Positions 26,747 through 35,353 of a stretch of DNA of 64,000 bases are shown one piece after another (position 1 is the first letter of the stretch; each line of letters begins with the position of its first letter). The translations under genes and the position numbers were made by a program. The notes under the pieces are model-generated. The model was not told the DNA's origin. It made no database searches and saw only the letters and a list, made by a program, of their open reading frames with translations. Source of the stretch: Christiangramia flava JLT2011 (GTDB lineage Bacteria; Bacteroidota; Bacteroidia; Flavobacteriales; Flavobacteriaceae); the NCBI RefSeq assembly GCF_001951155.1, contig NZ_CP016359.1, forward strand, positions 1,264,001 through 1,328,000. The letters are read 5' to 3'.

Positions 26747-27970
26747 ATGAAAGCAATTCAAAAAAAAGGCCTCTTAATCACTTTAGTGTTACTGGTTGTA
26801 GCGCTGACCGCCTGGTTAGTATTGAGGAAAAATGAAGAACAATCCATTGCACCTGAAACAGTTACCGTGAAATTGGCTGATATTTCCAAATTAGTCACCG
26901 CAACGGGAACTATCGAGCCAGTGAACGAAGTGGCGGTAGGAACTCAGGTATCTGGAGAAGTTGAAAAAATATATGTTGACTATAATACCAAGGTTAAAAA
27001 GGGTGATTTAATTGCCGAATTAGACAAGACCAATTTAAAGGCCGCCCTGCAACAGTCTCAGGCCACTTATCAAAACCGGCAAAATGAAAAGAATTACTAC
27101 GAGCGAATTTATAATCGTCAAAACAGCCTTTTTCAGGAGGAGGTTATTAGTAAATCTGATTTTGAAGAAGCGGAGTTCAACTATCAAAATGCCAGACTGG
27201 CTGTAAACCAGGCAGCGTCTGATCTTCAGCAGGCAAAAACAAACCTGGGTTATGCTGATATCTACTCGCCTATAGACGGGGTGATCTTATCTCGAGAGGT
27301 GGATGAAGGCCAAACGGTTGCCGCCAATTTTGAAGCGCCAACCCTGTTCACCATAGCCCAGGACCTCGAACAAATGCAGGTTGAAGCTAATGTAGATGAA
27401 GCTGATATTGGTCACGTTGCAGAAGGACAAAATGTAACATTTACCGTAGATGCTTTTCCAGATATGACTTTTACCGGGAAAGTGCTGCAGGTGCGCCTCG
27501 ACCCCACCAATGAAGAGAACGTGATCACCTACAAGGTAGTTATCCAGGCTGAAAATAAAGACCTGAAGCTGAAACCGGGCATGACTGCAACTGTATCGAT
27601 CAAAACCCTCGAACTCCACAATGTCTTATCTCTGGAAATGAAGGCACTGAATTTCCAGCCTTCTCCTGAAGAATTGAAAAAATTACAGTCTGAATATAAA
27701 CCGCGTGTCCCCGCACAAAAAGAATCCTCTTCAGAAACCAGTACCGGGAAAAATATGGTATGGAAATATGATCAAAATACTCTGGTTCCAACTCCCATAA
27801 TCACCGGCGAAAGCGATGGAATTAATATTCAGATAATAGAAGGATTGGCAGCAGGAGAAAAGGTCGTCTACCGTCTCAATACTTCTGGGGAAAGTACTCC
27901 TTCAGCAATTCAAGCCGAAGAAAGTCCGTTTATGCCGAAGCCACCGGGTCGAAATAATAAAAAAAATTAA
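26747..27970 (+). CDS. MacA-like periplasmic adaptor (membrane fusion protein)
   Basis: A 407-residue membrane fusion protein that should link the MacB-like transporter to TolC. One N-terminal span (LLITLVLLVVALTAWLVL) anchors it. It then has the lipoyl/barrel-sandwich halves (VGTQVSGEVEKIYVDYNTKV and TNLGYADIYSPIDGVILSR) around a coiled-coil hairpin (about residues 95-165), then beta-barrel segments (NVDEADIGHVAEGQNVTF, LKLKPGMTATVSI). The C-terminal tail is Pro/Asn/Lys rich. It is directly followed by the ATPase gene, whose ATG starts on the next base after its stop codon. Confidence 0.93.
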   Translation: MKAIQKKGLLITLVLLVVALTAWLVLRKNEEQSIAPETVTVKLADISKLVTATGTIEPVNEVAVGTQVSGEVEKIYVDYNTKVKKGDLIAELDKTNLKAALQQSQATYQNRQNEKNYYERIYNRQNSLFQEEVISKSDFEEAEFNYQNARLAVNQAASDLQQAKTNLGYADIYSPIDGVILSREVDEGQTVAANFEAPTLFTIAQDLEQMQVEANVDEADIGHVAEGQNVTFTVDAFPDMTFTGKVLQVRLDPTNEENVITYKVVIQAENKDLKLKPGMTATVSIKTLELHNVLSLEMKALNFQPSPEELKKLQSEYKPRVPAQKESSSETSTGKNMVWKYDQNTLVPTPIITGESDGINIQIIEGLAAGEKVVYRLNTSGESTPSAIQAEESPFMPKPPGRNNKKN

Positions 27971-28714
27971 ATGAACATGGGAATTTTGAAGGTAGATGAT
28001 TTAACGCGGGAATTCCGGATGGGCCAGGAGATCATCAGGGCTTTAGACGATATTTCCTTTAGTGTGGAGCAAGGAGAATTTGTAACTATCATGGGTTCCA
28101 GTGGTTCGGGTAAAAGCACTTTATTGAATATACTCGGTTGCCTGGATACGGCAACTTCCGGGGATTACGAGATAGACCAGCGCAAAACACGCAATTTAAC
28201 TAAAGACCAGTTAGCCAAGATCAGGAATAAAAAAATTGGTTTCATTTTTCAATCGTACAACCTTCTCGCGAGAACTTCAGCTATCGAAAATGTGGAACTT
28301 CCGCTACTCTACAATCCCCTTATTTCTTCCGGCGAACGGAGGAAGCGTGCTATCAAGTCTCTGGAAATGGTAGGTCTCGGGGAACGTTTGCATCATACTC
28401 CAGCGCAATTATCAGGAGGTCAGCAACAACGAGTGGCAATTGCCCGCTCCCTGGTAAATGACCCGGTGGTTATCCTGGCAGATGAAGCCACTGGAAATCT
28501 TGACACCAAAACTTCTTATGAAATTATGAGTTTGTTCCAGGATCTCAATATCCAGGGCAAAACGATCATTTTTGTCACTCACGAACCAGATATCGCTGCT
28601 TTCAGCGGCCGGACCATCATTTTAAAGGATGGAAAAATCAAGCATGATAAGCTCAATAACCAGATTTTAATCGCAAAGGAAGAACTAGAAAATATACAGC
28701 AATCTTCAGAATGA
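27971..28714 (+). CDS. MacB-type ABC transporter ATP-binding protein
   Basis: A 247-residue ABC ATPase of the LolD/MacB class. Walker A is GSSGSGKST (near residue 39), the Q-loop segment is FIFQSYNLLARTSAIENVEL, the signature is LSGGQQQRVAIARSL, and Walker B is VVILADEATGNLD, followed by the H-loop FVTHEPD. It is separate from its permease, whereas in E. coli MacB the two are fused. The stop overlaps the permease start by 4 bp (ATGA), so the two are translationally coupled. Confidence 0.94.
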   Translation: MNMGILKVDDLTREFRMGQEIIRALDDISFSVEQGEFVTIMGSSGSGKSTLLNILGCLDTATSGDYEIDQRKTRNLTKDQLAKIRNKKIGFIFQSYNLLARTSAIENVELPLLYNPLISSGERRKRAIKSLEMVGLGERLHHTPAQLSGGQQQRVAIARSLVNDPVVILADEATGNLDTKTSYEIMSLFQDLNIQGKTIIFVTHEPDIAAFSGRTIILKDGKIKHDKLNNQILIAKEELENIQQSSE

Positions 28715-29925
28715 GAATACGCAACCTTTTAAAAATCGCCTGGCGTGCTATTAGCCTGAATAAAACCCGAACCTTCCTCACCATGTTAGGGATTATTATT
28801 GGTGTGGCTTCAGTGATCGCGATGCTGGCTATAGGCGAGGGTTCCAAAGCAAGCATCAAATCCCAAATTTCCAGCATGGGCTCCAATATGATCACCATTA
28901 GGCCCGGCGCGGGAATGCAGGGCGGAGTACGAATGGATCCTGGTCAATCCCAGTCTTTGAAATTAAGCGATTATGAAGCCCTTTCTGATGCCAGTAACCT
29001 GTCTCATCTATCTCCCCAGGTTCAAGGCTCCGGGCAGGCCATTAACGGTAGTGAAAACTGGCCAACTCAAATATATGGCGTGGCACCAGCCTATCTTGAA
29101 ATTCGAAAATTGGAGATGCGTTCGGGAAGCATGTTTTCACAACAAGAGGTCTCTTCGGCCTCGAAGGTAGCCGTACTGGGGCAAACGGTGGTAGACAATC
29201 TATTTCCTAATGAAGATCCAATCGGAAAAATGATTCGGTTTAATAAAATTCCGTTCCAGGTCATAGGGGTTCTGGAATCAAAAGGACAAAACACTTTTGG
29301 TCAGGACCAAGATGATCTTATTTTAGCTCCCTATACCACCGTTCAGAAACGTATTCTGGCGGTTGATTATCTTCAGACCATTGTGGCTTCCGCGACCAGT
29401 GAAGAAAACGCTCCAGCTGCAGTTGAAGAAGTGGAAAGCATTTTACGAAAAAGCCATAACCTATCCATTTCGGCAGAAAATGATTTCAATGTATTTTCTA
29501 TGGAAGAATTGATAAGCACCTTCAGCTCAACCAGTGAAATGCTTACGGTACTTTTAGTTGCCATCGCCGCAATTTCTTTGTTTGTTGGAGGAATCGGGAT
29601 TATGAATATTATGTATGTCTCTGTAAAGGAGCGCACACGGGAAATTGGTTTACGAATGGCCGTAGGTGGCCAGAGCGGTGATATTTTACTTCAATTCCTT
29701 ATCGAGTCTGTTCTAATTAGTGTTACAGGCGGAATAATTGGCGTGTGTTTGGGGTTTGCCACTACCCTGCTAATTAAAAATATTCTACATTGGCCTGTGA
29801 TCATTACCTTATACTCGGTAATCGTGTCATTTTTAGTCTGCGCGATCACCGGGATATTTTTTGGATGGTACCCTGCCCGGAAGGCATCGGTATTAGATCC
29901 TATAGTAGCCCTGAGGTATGAATAA
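28711..29925 (+). CDS. MacB-type ABC transporter permease
   Basis: A 404-residue permease with the MacB layout: an N-terminal span (TRTFLTMLGIIIGVASVIAM), a large periplasmic MacB_PCD domain (about 45-250), then three C-terminal spans of the FtsX domain, including LFVGGIGIMNIMYVSVKERT, REIGLRMAVGG and a last span before WYPARKASVLDPIVALRYE. These pumps export peptides, macrolides or lipophilic molecules by mechanotransmission. The substrate here is unknown. Its 3' end overlaps the sensor kinase start by 8 bp. Confidence 0.94.
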   Translation: MRIRNLLKIAWRAISLNKTRTFLTMLGIIIGVASVIAMLAIGEGSKASIKSQISSMGSNMITIRPGAGMQGGVRMDPGQSQSLKLSDYEALSDASNLSHLSPQVQGSGQAINGSENWPTQIYGVAPAYLEIRKLEMRSGSMFSQQEVSSASKVAVLGQTVVDNLFPNEDPIGKMIRFNKIPFQVIGVLESKGQNTFGQDQDDLILAPYTTVQKRILAVDYLQTIVASATSEENAPAAVEEVESILRKSHNLSISAENDFNVFSMEELISTFSSTSEMLTVLLVAIAAISLFVGGIGIMNIMYVSVKERTREIGLRMAVGGQSGDILLQFLIESVLISVTGGIIGVCLGFATTLLIKNILHWPVIITLYSVIVSFLVCAITGIFFGWYPARKASVLDPIVALRYE

Positions 29926-30976
29926 GAAAATTATGGCTCAATTGAACTGGTCTAACAAATCTATTATCGCAACGCTGCATTTCCTCGTTTGGGCCATGCT
30001 ATTTATTCTACCTTATTATCTCACAGGCAGCGATCCTGATCCCTTTTTCCTGAAGAATACATGGGTTTCACTAGCTCTCTTTGGAATTGCGTTTTACGCC
30101 AATTACTTCTTTTTGATCGATCGGTTCTTTTTTGGGAATTCAAGAACGATATGGTTTTTTCTTTTAAATGTTCTTCTGGTAGTGGTTCTCACCTATATCA
30201 AGATCAGTCTTAAAAATGATCCCGGCCCTCCTCCCGGGGAGCGAATGCGAGAATTGCGTAAACCGCCGATTAATTTTTTCATCTATTTTGATCTACTAAC
30301 CTTCCTGGTGCCAATCGTCTTTTCAGTAGCTTTAAAATCTTTGGAGAAATGGAAAAAGGTTGAAGAAAAGAATAAGGAAGCTGAAAAAGAGCGACTGGAA
30401 TCTGAACTTATTCAATTAAAATACCAGTTGCAACCGCACTTCTTTTTTAATGCACTGAATAATATTTATGCGCTAGTAGATATTAATCCAGAAACAGCTA
30501 AAAGTACGATTCATAACCTTGGTAAGCTGATGCGCTACCTGCTATATGAAACGAATTCAACGTATGTGGCGCTACAGCAAGAGGTTTCTTTCATGCAAAC
30601 CTATATCGCACTGATGCGACAGCGATTTTCTAAAAGCATGCAAATTACCTTTTCCCTTCCGAAACATTTGAACCACAGCAAAGTAGCCCCACTGCTATTT
30701 GTGACATTGATGGAGAATGCTTTTAAGCACGGCGTCTCTTCAGAGGCTGTGGCGAATATCGATTTTAGCCTGGAGATCACTGCTACTGAATTGATTTTTT
30801 CAGCCATCAATAATTATTACCCGAAAGATGAGCAGGATAAAAGTGGTTCCGGAATTGGTCTTCAAAACCTGCGAAAACGCTTAAATTTAATCTATGGCGA
30901 GAAATATAGCCTGGAAAACTATTTAAAAGAGAATCGCTATCATGCCATATTAACACTACCCATAACAGCCTCGTAA
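29918..30976 (+). CDS. LytS-type membrane sensor histidine kinase
   Basis: A 352-residue histidine kinase of the LytS/YehU (His_kinase) class. Four hydrophobic segments (about residues 18-36, 48-66, 78-97 and 120-140) form the membrane sensor, followed by a coiled-coil linker (SLEKWKKVEEKNKEAEKERL) and the phospho-acceptor H174 in QLQPHFFFNALNNIYAL. The ATPase part shows FVTLMENAFKHGV and GSGIGLQNLRKRL. It overlaps the transporter permease gene and is directly followed by its response regulator, so the pump and its sensor form one operon. Translation may also start at residue 6 (29933). Confidence 0.93.
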   Translation: MNKKIMAQLNWSNKSIIATLHFLVWAMLFILPYYLTGSDPDPFFLKNTWVSLALFGIAFYANYFFLIDRFFFGNSRTIWFFLLNVLLVVVLTYIKISLKNDPGPPPGERMRELRKPPINFFIYFDLLTFLVPIVFSVALKSLEKWKKVEEKNKEAEKERLESELIQLKYQLQPHFFFNALNNIYALVDINPETAKSTIHNLGKLMRYLLYETNSTYVALQQEVSFMQTYIALMRQRFSKSMQITFSLPKHLNHSKVAPLLFVTLMENAFKHGVSSEAVANIDFSLEITATELIFSAINNYYPKDEQDKSGSGIGLQNLRKRLNLIYGEKYSLENYLKENRYHAILTLPITAS

Positions 30977-31732
30977 ATGGAAGAACTAAAATTAAATTGT
31001 TTGATAGTAGATGACGAGGAGATGGCCTTGAACCTACTCGAAAGTTACGTTCAAAAAACTCCTTTTCTGGAATTAAAGGGCAAATGTCATAATGCTATTG
31101 AAGCACTTCAGCAGGTTAAATCTCAGGAGTCCATAGATCTCATCCTGCTTGATATCCAGATGCCCGATCTAAATGGAATTGAGTTTTCCAAGACCCTGGA
31201 CAAGAATACACGAGTGATCTTCACAACCGCTTTTGACAAATATGCGCTGGATGGGTTTAAAGTGGATGCGCTGGATTTTTTACTGAAACCCTTCAATTAT
31301 TCTGAATTCCTGACGGCTGTGAATAAAGCTTATGAATGGTTTGACCTGAAAAGAGGAAAACACCCATATTCTGCCTCTCCAGGTCATTCTGAAACTAAAA
31401 AATTCCTCTTTGTAAAATCAGAATACCGCCAATTAAAGATCGACCTGGCTGATGTCCTGTATTTTGAAGGTTTGAAAGATTACATTAAAATCAAACTTGG
31501 TAGCTCCACCAAACCTGTTTTAACTTTACAAAGTTTAAAAGCTCTTGAAAACATCCTCTCTCCTGAAAAATTTATGCGCATTCATCGTTCCTATATTATT
31601 TCCCTGGATAAAATTGAAGAAATCGAACGGAGCCATGTCATAATTGACGGTAAAAGGATCAAAGTTTCCGAACAATATAAGGCTGATTTTCAAAATTACC
31701 TTTCTAAAAATTCTATTTTACCAGACTCCTGA
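30977..31732 (+). CDS. LytTR family response regulator
   Basis: A 251-residue regulator with an N-terminal receiver (acidic D12-D13, phospho-acceptor D59 in LILLDIQMPDLNG, lysine in DFLLKPFNYSEF) and a C-terminal LytTR DNA-binding domain (FLFVKSEYRQLKIDLADVLY, FEGLKDYIKIKL, FMRIHRSYIISLDKI). It starts on the base after the kinase stop codon. The likely target is this efflux operon. It is convergent, with one base between, with the outer-membrane protein gene that follows. Confidence 0.95.
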   Translation: MEELKLNCLIVDDEEMALNLLESYVQKTPFLELKGKCHNAIEALQQVKSQESIDLILLDIQMPDLNGIEFSKTLDKNTRVIFTTAFDKYALDGFKVDALDFLLKPFNYSEFLTAVNKAYEWFDLKRGKHPYSASPGHSETKKFLFVKSEYRQLKIDLADVLYFEGLKDYIKIKLGSSTKPVLTLQSLKALENILSPEKFMRIHRSYIISLDKIEEIERSHVIIDGKRIKVSEQYKADFQNYLSKNSILPDS

Positions 31733-31733
31733 A

Positions 31734-32981
31734 CTAATAGAATCTTCTCTTGGTAAACCAGTTTCCTATCAGGCTCAAATTTAGCGTCAACAGGTGGTAA
31801 TTTTCACGAACCAGCCCATTTGAAATGGTGCCCCGGTCACCATAGGTATATGAAAGATTGATCATGGAACCCAGACTAAGGTTAAGTGGAATACCCACAC
31901 CAGTGCTCAACCCGTAACCCGATACATTCTCACCGTTAAAATTCATATTTCCGCTATCGTATTTTAATCCCAGTCGATATTCCATTGCTTTAGTTTTCAT
32001 CCTGTTCTCTGGAAGGTATTCGAGCCCCAAACCATAAAAATCGCGATCTATGAAATCACCAATATCATCAGTTTGATTGGTTTGATCCCAGAATTCATGC
32101 CTGTAATCGGCTGAAATCATCAGCTCTTTTATCAATTCAGTCTTGAAACCCATACCTATTTCCAGCGGAAGAATAAAATCATCATTACTGGTCTCGATCG
32201 TCTCAGTACCGAGCAGTGTTCCGGTTATTCCTCCCCTATACTGAAATATTTCCTGTTCCTGTACGCTTTTAAGGTTTACCGGGGAGTTTACGACCGCTCC
32301 CAGGGAAGTATTCTTAAAAAAATCATATTGAATCCCGAAGCCAAACCGAAAGCCGGAATAGCTGTTATCTTCCCGGAGATACAAAGTGTTGTTGACAAAA
32401 TAGTTGTATTCATTTTCCGTAATTTTCCCAAAAAGGAAGGAAGAAGACAGGCCTACCCGCAGATTTTCAGAAAACGCATAGCCATAATTCAAATTTAGGT
32501 CATTCAATCCTCCATGTCCTTCCACGTTGGTTAAAAAGATCTCGTCAGTTCCTTCTATATTGCTTTGAATATCCGAAATTTCGTATCCTACGTTGGTATA
32601 GGGAGCCAGAATAATTCCCATTCCTGATTTTTCCGTAACCGGAAATGCAAACGAAATACCGGAGAAATTGCCGCTGTTCTTGGTTTCTGATTCGTACGAC
32701 TGCTGAAGGTTCTGCACTTCATATCGCAAGCCAACGTCATAAGTGAAGGTGTTTAACGGAATACCGGCAAAAGATGCCGGATTCAGCTTGTTGATAGATC
32801 CAAAGCTATTATCAGCAATACCAGTGTATCCAAGGGCGTTAGCTTTCCCCGGTGTTTGGTAATTGTACACACCTAAACCGTACAGTGAATAAGGTGATGA
32901 AGAAAGTGTACTCAATTGTCCATTCATCAAGATGGGCCATAATAATCCTAAAAAATGGATAAAAGCCAGCTTATTCTTCAT
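31734..32981 (-). CDS. Predicted outer-membrane beta-barrel protein
   Basis: A 415-residue protein from the start chosen here (MKNKLAFIHFLGLLWPILMNG, a signal peptide). A longer reading from 33023 adds 14 residues without a signal character. The mature part starts with STLSSSPYSLYGLGVYNYQ and has alternating polar/hydrophobic strands and YxYG turns up to the end (NLSYTYGDRGTISNGLVREN, last residues RRFY). This is the layout of FadL/PorV-like barrels common in Bacteroidota. Its start overlaps the DUF4270 gene by 11 bp, so the two are translationally coupled. Confidence 0.75.
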   Translation of the reverse strand: MKNKLAFIHFLGLLWPILMNGQLSTLSSSPYSLYGLGVYNYQTPGKANALGYTGIADNSFGSINKLNPASFAGIPLNTFTYDVGLRYEVQNLQQSYESETKNSGNFSGISFAFPVTEKSGMGIILAPYTNVGYEISDIQSNIEGTDEIFLTNVEGHGGLNDLNLNYGYAFSENLRVGLSSSFLFGKITENEYNYFVNNTLYLREDNSYSGFRFGFGIQYDFFKNTSLGAVVNSPVNLKSVQEQEIFQYRGGITGTLLGTETIETSNDDFILPLEIGMGFKTELIKELMISADYRHEFWDQTNQTDDIGDFIDRDFYGLGLEYLPENRMKTKAMEYRLGLKYDSGNMNFNGENVSGYGLSTGVGIPLNLSLGSMINLSYTYGDRGTISNGLVRENYHLLTLNLSLIGNWFTKRRFY

Positions 32982-34275
32982 GATATATTGCATAGGTGAT
33001 TTCCAGTTTGATTCGTTCTTCATCTGAAGCCATATTTCTAAAGAAAATATATTGGTCTACAGCTTGATTGTTTTCTGAAGGCACTATCGCCAAAGACCAT
33101 TTTTCTCCTCCGTATTCCGTAAGCTTGGAATCTAAAAATGCTTTTACATCCAGGCTATAGCTCGCCGTATTGTATTCCTCATCTTCCTCGGTAAGAATGG
33201 CATATGCGACATCAGTGCCCAGAATGTTATAAAGCTGGCCAAGTATTTCCGATTTGGAATCGACTAAAAAAAATTGTAGAGAATCCTGTACGGGTAGTTC
33301 ACGAAACCGGGAACGATCTAGCCCTATCTTCAAATTGGCGCTCACGATATATCCCTCTCCTTCGATATCATAAAGTCTTTCCAGATAAGGAACTTCAATT
33401 TTAGTAGAAATTCCCGTTCCAGCCTGCATATAAGACCTGTTGCCAGTTTCCTCACTGTATAGCTGTTCTTCCTGACTAAGTTGCTCTAATAGGCCATTGT
33501 TCCTTTCTGAAGAAATGTGATGGAAACTGTTGGCGTAACCCAGGGTGAAATCCATGATGTGTTCTTCATTTTCCAGTTCATCGGGCACCGAATAATAAAA
33601 CCGCAGATAACTTTCATTTTTATCAAATCCCAGCACTGCAGAATTGTTAGCCGAAGCCATTACGAGGAGACCGCGAAATTCCCGTAGCAGATCATCTGCA
33701 TTGTTGATTTCATTTTGCTGAATACCTTCAAAAATGGCATTCCCAAACAGGTAATCCATTGGAATTTTAATCGAATCCTGAATATGGGTATAAGGCTTAA
33801 ACTGCAGGGCGCCAATAACCGTTGAATCGTATTGAAAATCTGAAGTATTATAGAAATAATCATCTTCTTCCGGTTCAATTTGTTCCAGAACCTGATGTAT
33901 TTCGAATGTTTGGCTGGAAAGGGTGTCGTTATAATAATAGCCATCATATTTCATGATTAACTGAATGGAATCCAACTCGGCATCATCATCCAAATTATAA
34001 GTTGTATTCAAAAAGCTGAGATAAGATGAGGCACTGGTTCTGCCGAAGATGTCATTCTCATAGGAGCCAATCAGCAACCTATCGGTAGAAGAAACCTGGA
34101 CAGAATCGAACTTAAAGGTAGAGCTTCGAACTGTGAGAGTATCAATAAAATACGCCTTGGTATTGCTTCGTATCCAATCTTCACCAACCCCCGAAGCGGT
34201 TTCTTCTTCCGAACAGGCCACCAACAAACTACATAAGCTTATGAGGTAACTAATTGCAAGAACTGTTTTCTGCAT
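32971..34275 (-). CDS. DUF4270 family surface lipoprotein
   Basis: A 434-residue lipoprotein (lipobox LLVAC21, followed by SEEETASG). The acidic stretch after the cysteine fits the lipoprotein export signal that sends proteins to the Bacteroidota cell surface. The body has the DUF4270 features: a beginning with TVRSSTFKFDSVQVSSTDRLL, LIGSYENDIFGRTSASSYLS, and alternating strands with no enzyme motif. It is the first gene of a two-gene unit with the barrel protein and has a clear promoter. DUF4270 proteins have no established function. Confidence 0.88.
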   Translation of the reverse strand: MQKTVLAISYLISLCSLLVACSEEETASGVGEDWIRSNTKAYFIDTLTVRSSTFKFDSVQVSSTDRLLIGSYENDIFGRTSASSYLSFLNTTYNLDDDAELDSIQLIMKYDGYYYNDTLSSQTFEIHQVLEQIEPEEDDYFYNTSDFQYDSTVIGALQFKPYTHIQDSIKIPMDYLFGNAIFEGIQQNEINNADDLLREFRGLLVMASANNSAVLGFDKNESYLRFYYSVPDELENEEHIMDFTLGYANSFHHISSERNNGLLEQLSQEEQLYSEETGNRSYMQAGTGISTKIEVPYLERLYDIEGEGYIVSANLKIGLDRSRFRELPVQDSLQFFLVDSKSEILGQLYNILGTDVAYAILTEEDEEYNTASYSLDVKAFLDSKLTEYGGEKWSLAIVPSENNQAVDQYIFFRNMASDEERIKLEITYAIYHEE

Positions 34276-34287
34276 GTAAATTTTTTA

Positions 34288-34319
34288 CGAACCTATCCCA
34301 AAGAAGTATTCTATTCAAA
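34288..34319 (-). promoter_or_regulatory. Promoter for the DUF4270 unit
   Basis: On the minus strand TTTG (34319-34316) is followed after 20 bases by TAGGTTCG (34295-34288), one mismatch from TAnnTTTG. The box ends 12 bp before the ATG, so the leader would be very short. Confidence 0.55.
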
Positions 34320-34331
34320 ATGCAATAGATG

Positions 34332-34397
34332 GGGCCAGCAAACATGTAGACAGGCCCTGATATTTTATCGATGGAAACAGCTTTGAAGCTGCCATCG
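34332..34397. other. Pair of hairpins between divergent surface-protein genes
   Basis: The gap between the DUF4270 and DUF6268-like genes holds GGGCC/GGCCC (34332-34336 and 34353-34357) and then a strong hairpin with arms CGATGG+CAGCTT and AAGCTG+CCATCG (34369-34397, three bulged bases). Neither has a T-run, so they are not ordinary terminators. Role unknown. Confidence 0.45.
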
Positions 34398-34446
34398 TAA
34401 AAATTCCCGGCTTCGTCTAGGCCTTTTCCACGCTCGTCTATTTCAG

Positions 34447-34477
34447 TTGAGGCTTTCGCAATCTGTAACTAGTTTTG
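34447..34477 (+). promoter_or_regulatory. Promoter for the DUF6268-like / kelch unit
   Basis: TTG (34447-34449) and an exact TAGTTTTG (34470-34477) at 20-bp spacing match the Bacteroidota -33/-7 pattern. The box ends 20 bp before the ATG at 34498. Confidence 0.6.
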
Positions 34478-34497
34478 AGCCGGTTAAGATTCGATGA

Positions 34498-35340
34498 ATG
34501 GCTAAAAGAAATCTCATGTTGCTCTTTATTATTTGTATTACTGGTAAAACATTTAGCCAGGTAAAACTAAAGGAAGACGGTATAGGATGGACCTATGATT
34601 ATATTCCTTCGAATGCCTCGAGCGGAGGATTGGAAAATTATCAGCTCCTGAATGAAATTTCGGCAACGGCCGGGAGGTTTGCCTTTAAAAATGAAACACA
34701 GGCAGGAATTTTAAGGTATTCCAGCAATTATAACAGTTTTCAGCAATCATTCCTTAACCTGGAAAACCATATTCAAACCAGTTATAAAGTCATGCCGAAT
34801 TTCAGTTTTCAAACAAAGCTGGGAATCGGGGTATATACCAATTATCAAGGAGACCTGAACCTGAATGACCTGGTTTTTACCGGTATATCTACTTTCATTA
34901 AAACCTGGGGCGAGGAAGGAAATTTAGAGACCTCCCTGGAAGCCGGTATAGCTTACGAAACCTACCTTGGGGAACCTGCCATTTTACCGGTAATTGCATT
35001 CCGTACACCTATAAGCCCGAATGTATCTCTTACAGCCGGTTTTCCATATAGCGCTCTGGCATTTCATTTGAATGATCAAAATACGATTAAACTCGCTCAT
35101 GTTTTCGAAGGCTCTTTCTATAAACTTTCAGAAAATCCTTCAGGGGCAACTGCCAGCATAGCATTGCAAAAATTGGGAATTTCCTTTCAGCATGAACTTT
35201 TTCAAAGTTGGTCATTCCATTTAGGAAGCGATTATATTTTGAAAAGTGAAACCAACATCCCTGCGCCTGGCGGGGATGAAGAATATAACAATTCCCTCAA
35301 TGCTTTCTCCATCAATGCAGGATTCAATATTAAACTTTAA
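34498..35340 (+). CDS. DUF6268-like outer-membrane protein
   Basis: A 280-residue protein with a signal peptide (MAKRNLMLLFIICITGKTFS) followed by a barrel-like series of amphipathic strands (FSFQTKLGIGVYTNYQGDLN, GISTFIKTWG, FHLGSDYILKSETN) and a C-terminal strand NAFSINAGFNIKL that ends in a hydrophobic residue as barrels do. I place it in DUF6268 by pattern; the match is from memory. It is 13 bp before the kelch lipoprotein gene and probably co-transcribed with it. Confidence 0.7.
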   Translation: MAKRNLMLLFIICITGKTFSQVKLKEDGIGWTYDYIPSNASSGGLENYQLLNEISATAGRFAFKNETQAGILRYSSNYNSFQQSFLNLENHIQTSYKVMPNFSFQTKLGIGVYTNYQGDLNLNDLVFTGISTFIKTWGEEGNLETSLEAGIAYETYLGEPAILPVIAFRTPISPNVSLTAGFPYSALAFHLNDQNTIKLAHVFEGSFYKLSENPSGATASIALQKLGISFQHELFQSWSFHLGSDYILKSETNIPAPGGDEEYNNSLNAFSINAGFNIKL

Positions 35341-35353
35341 ATAACTTCAACTA

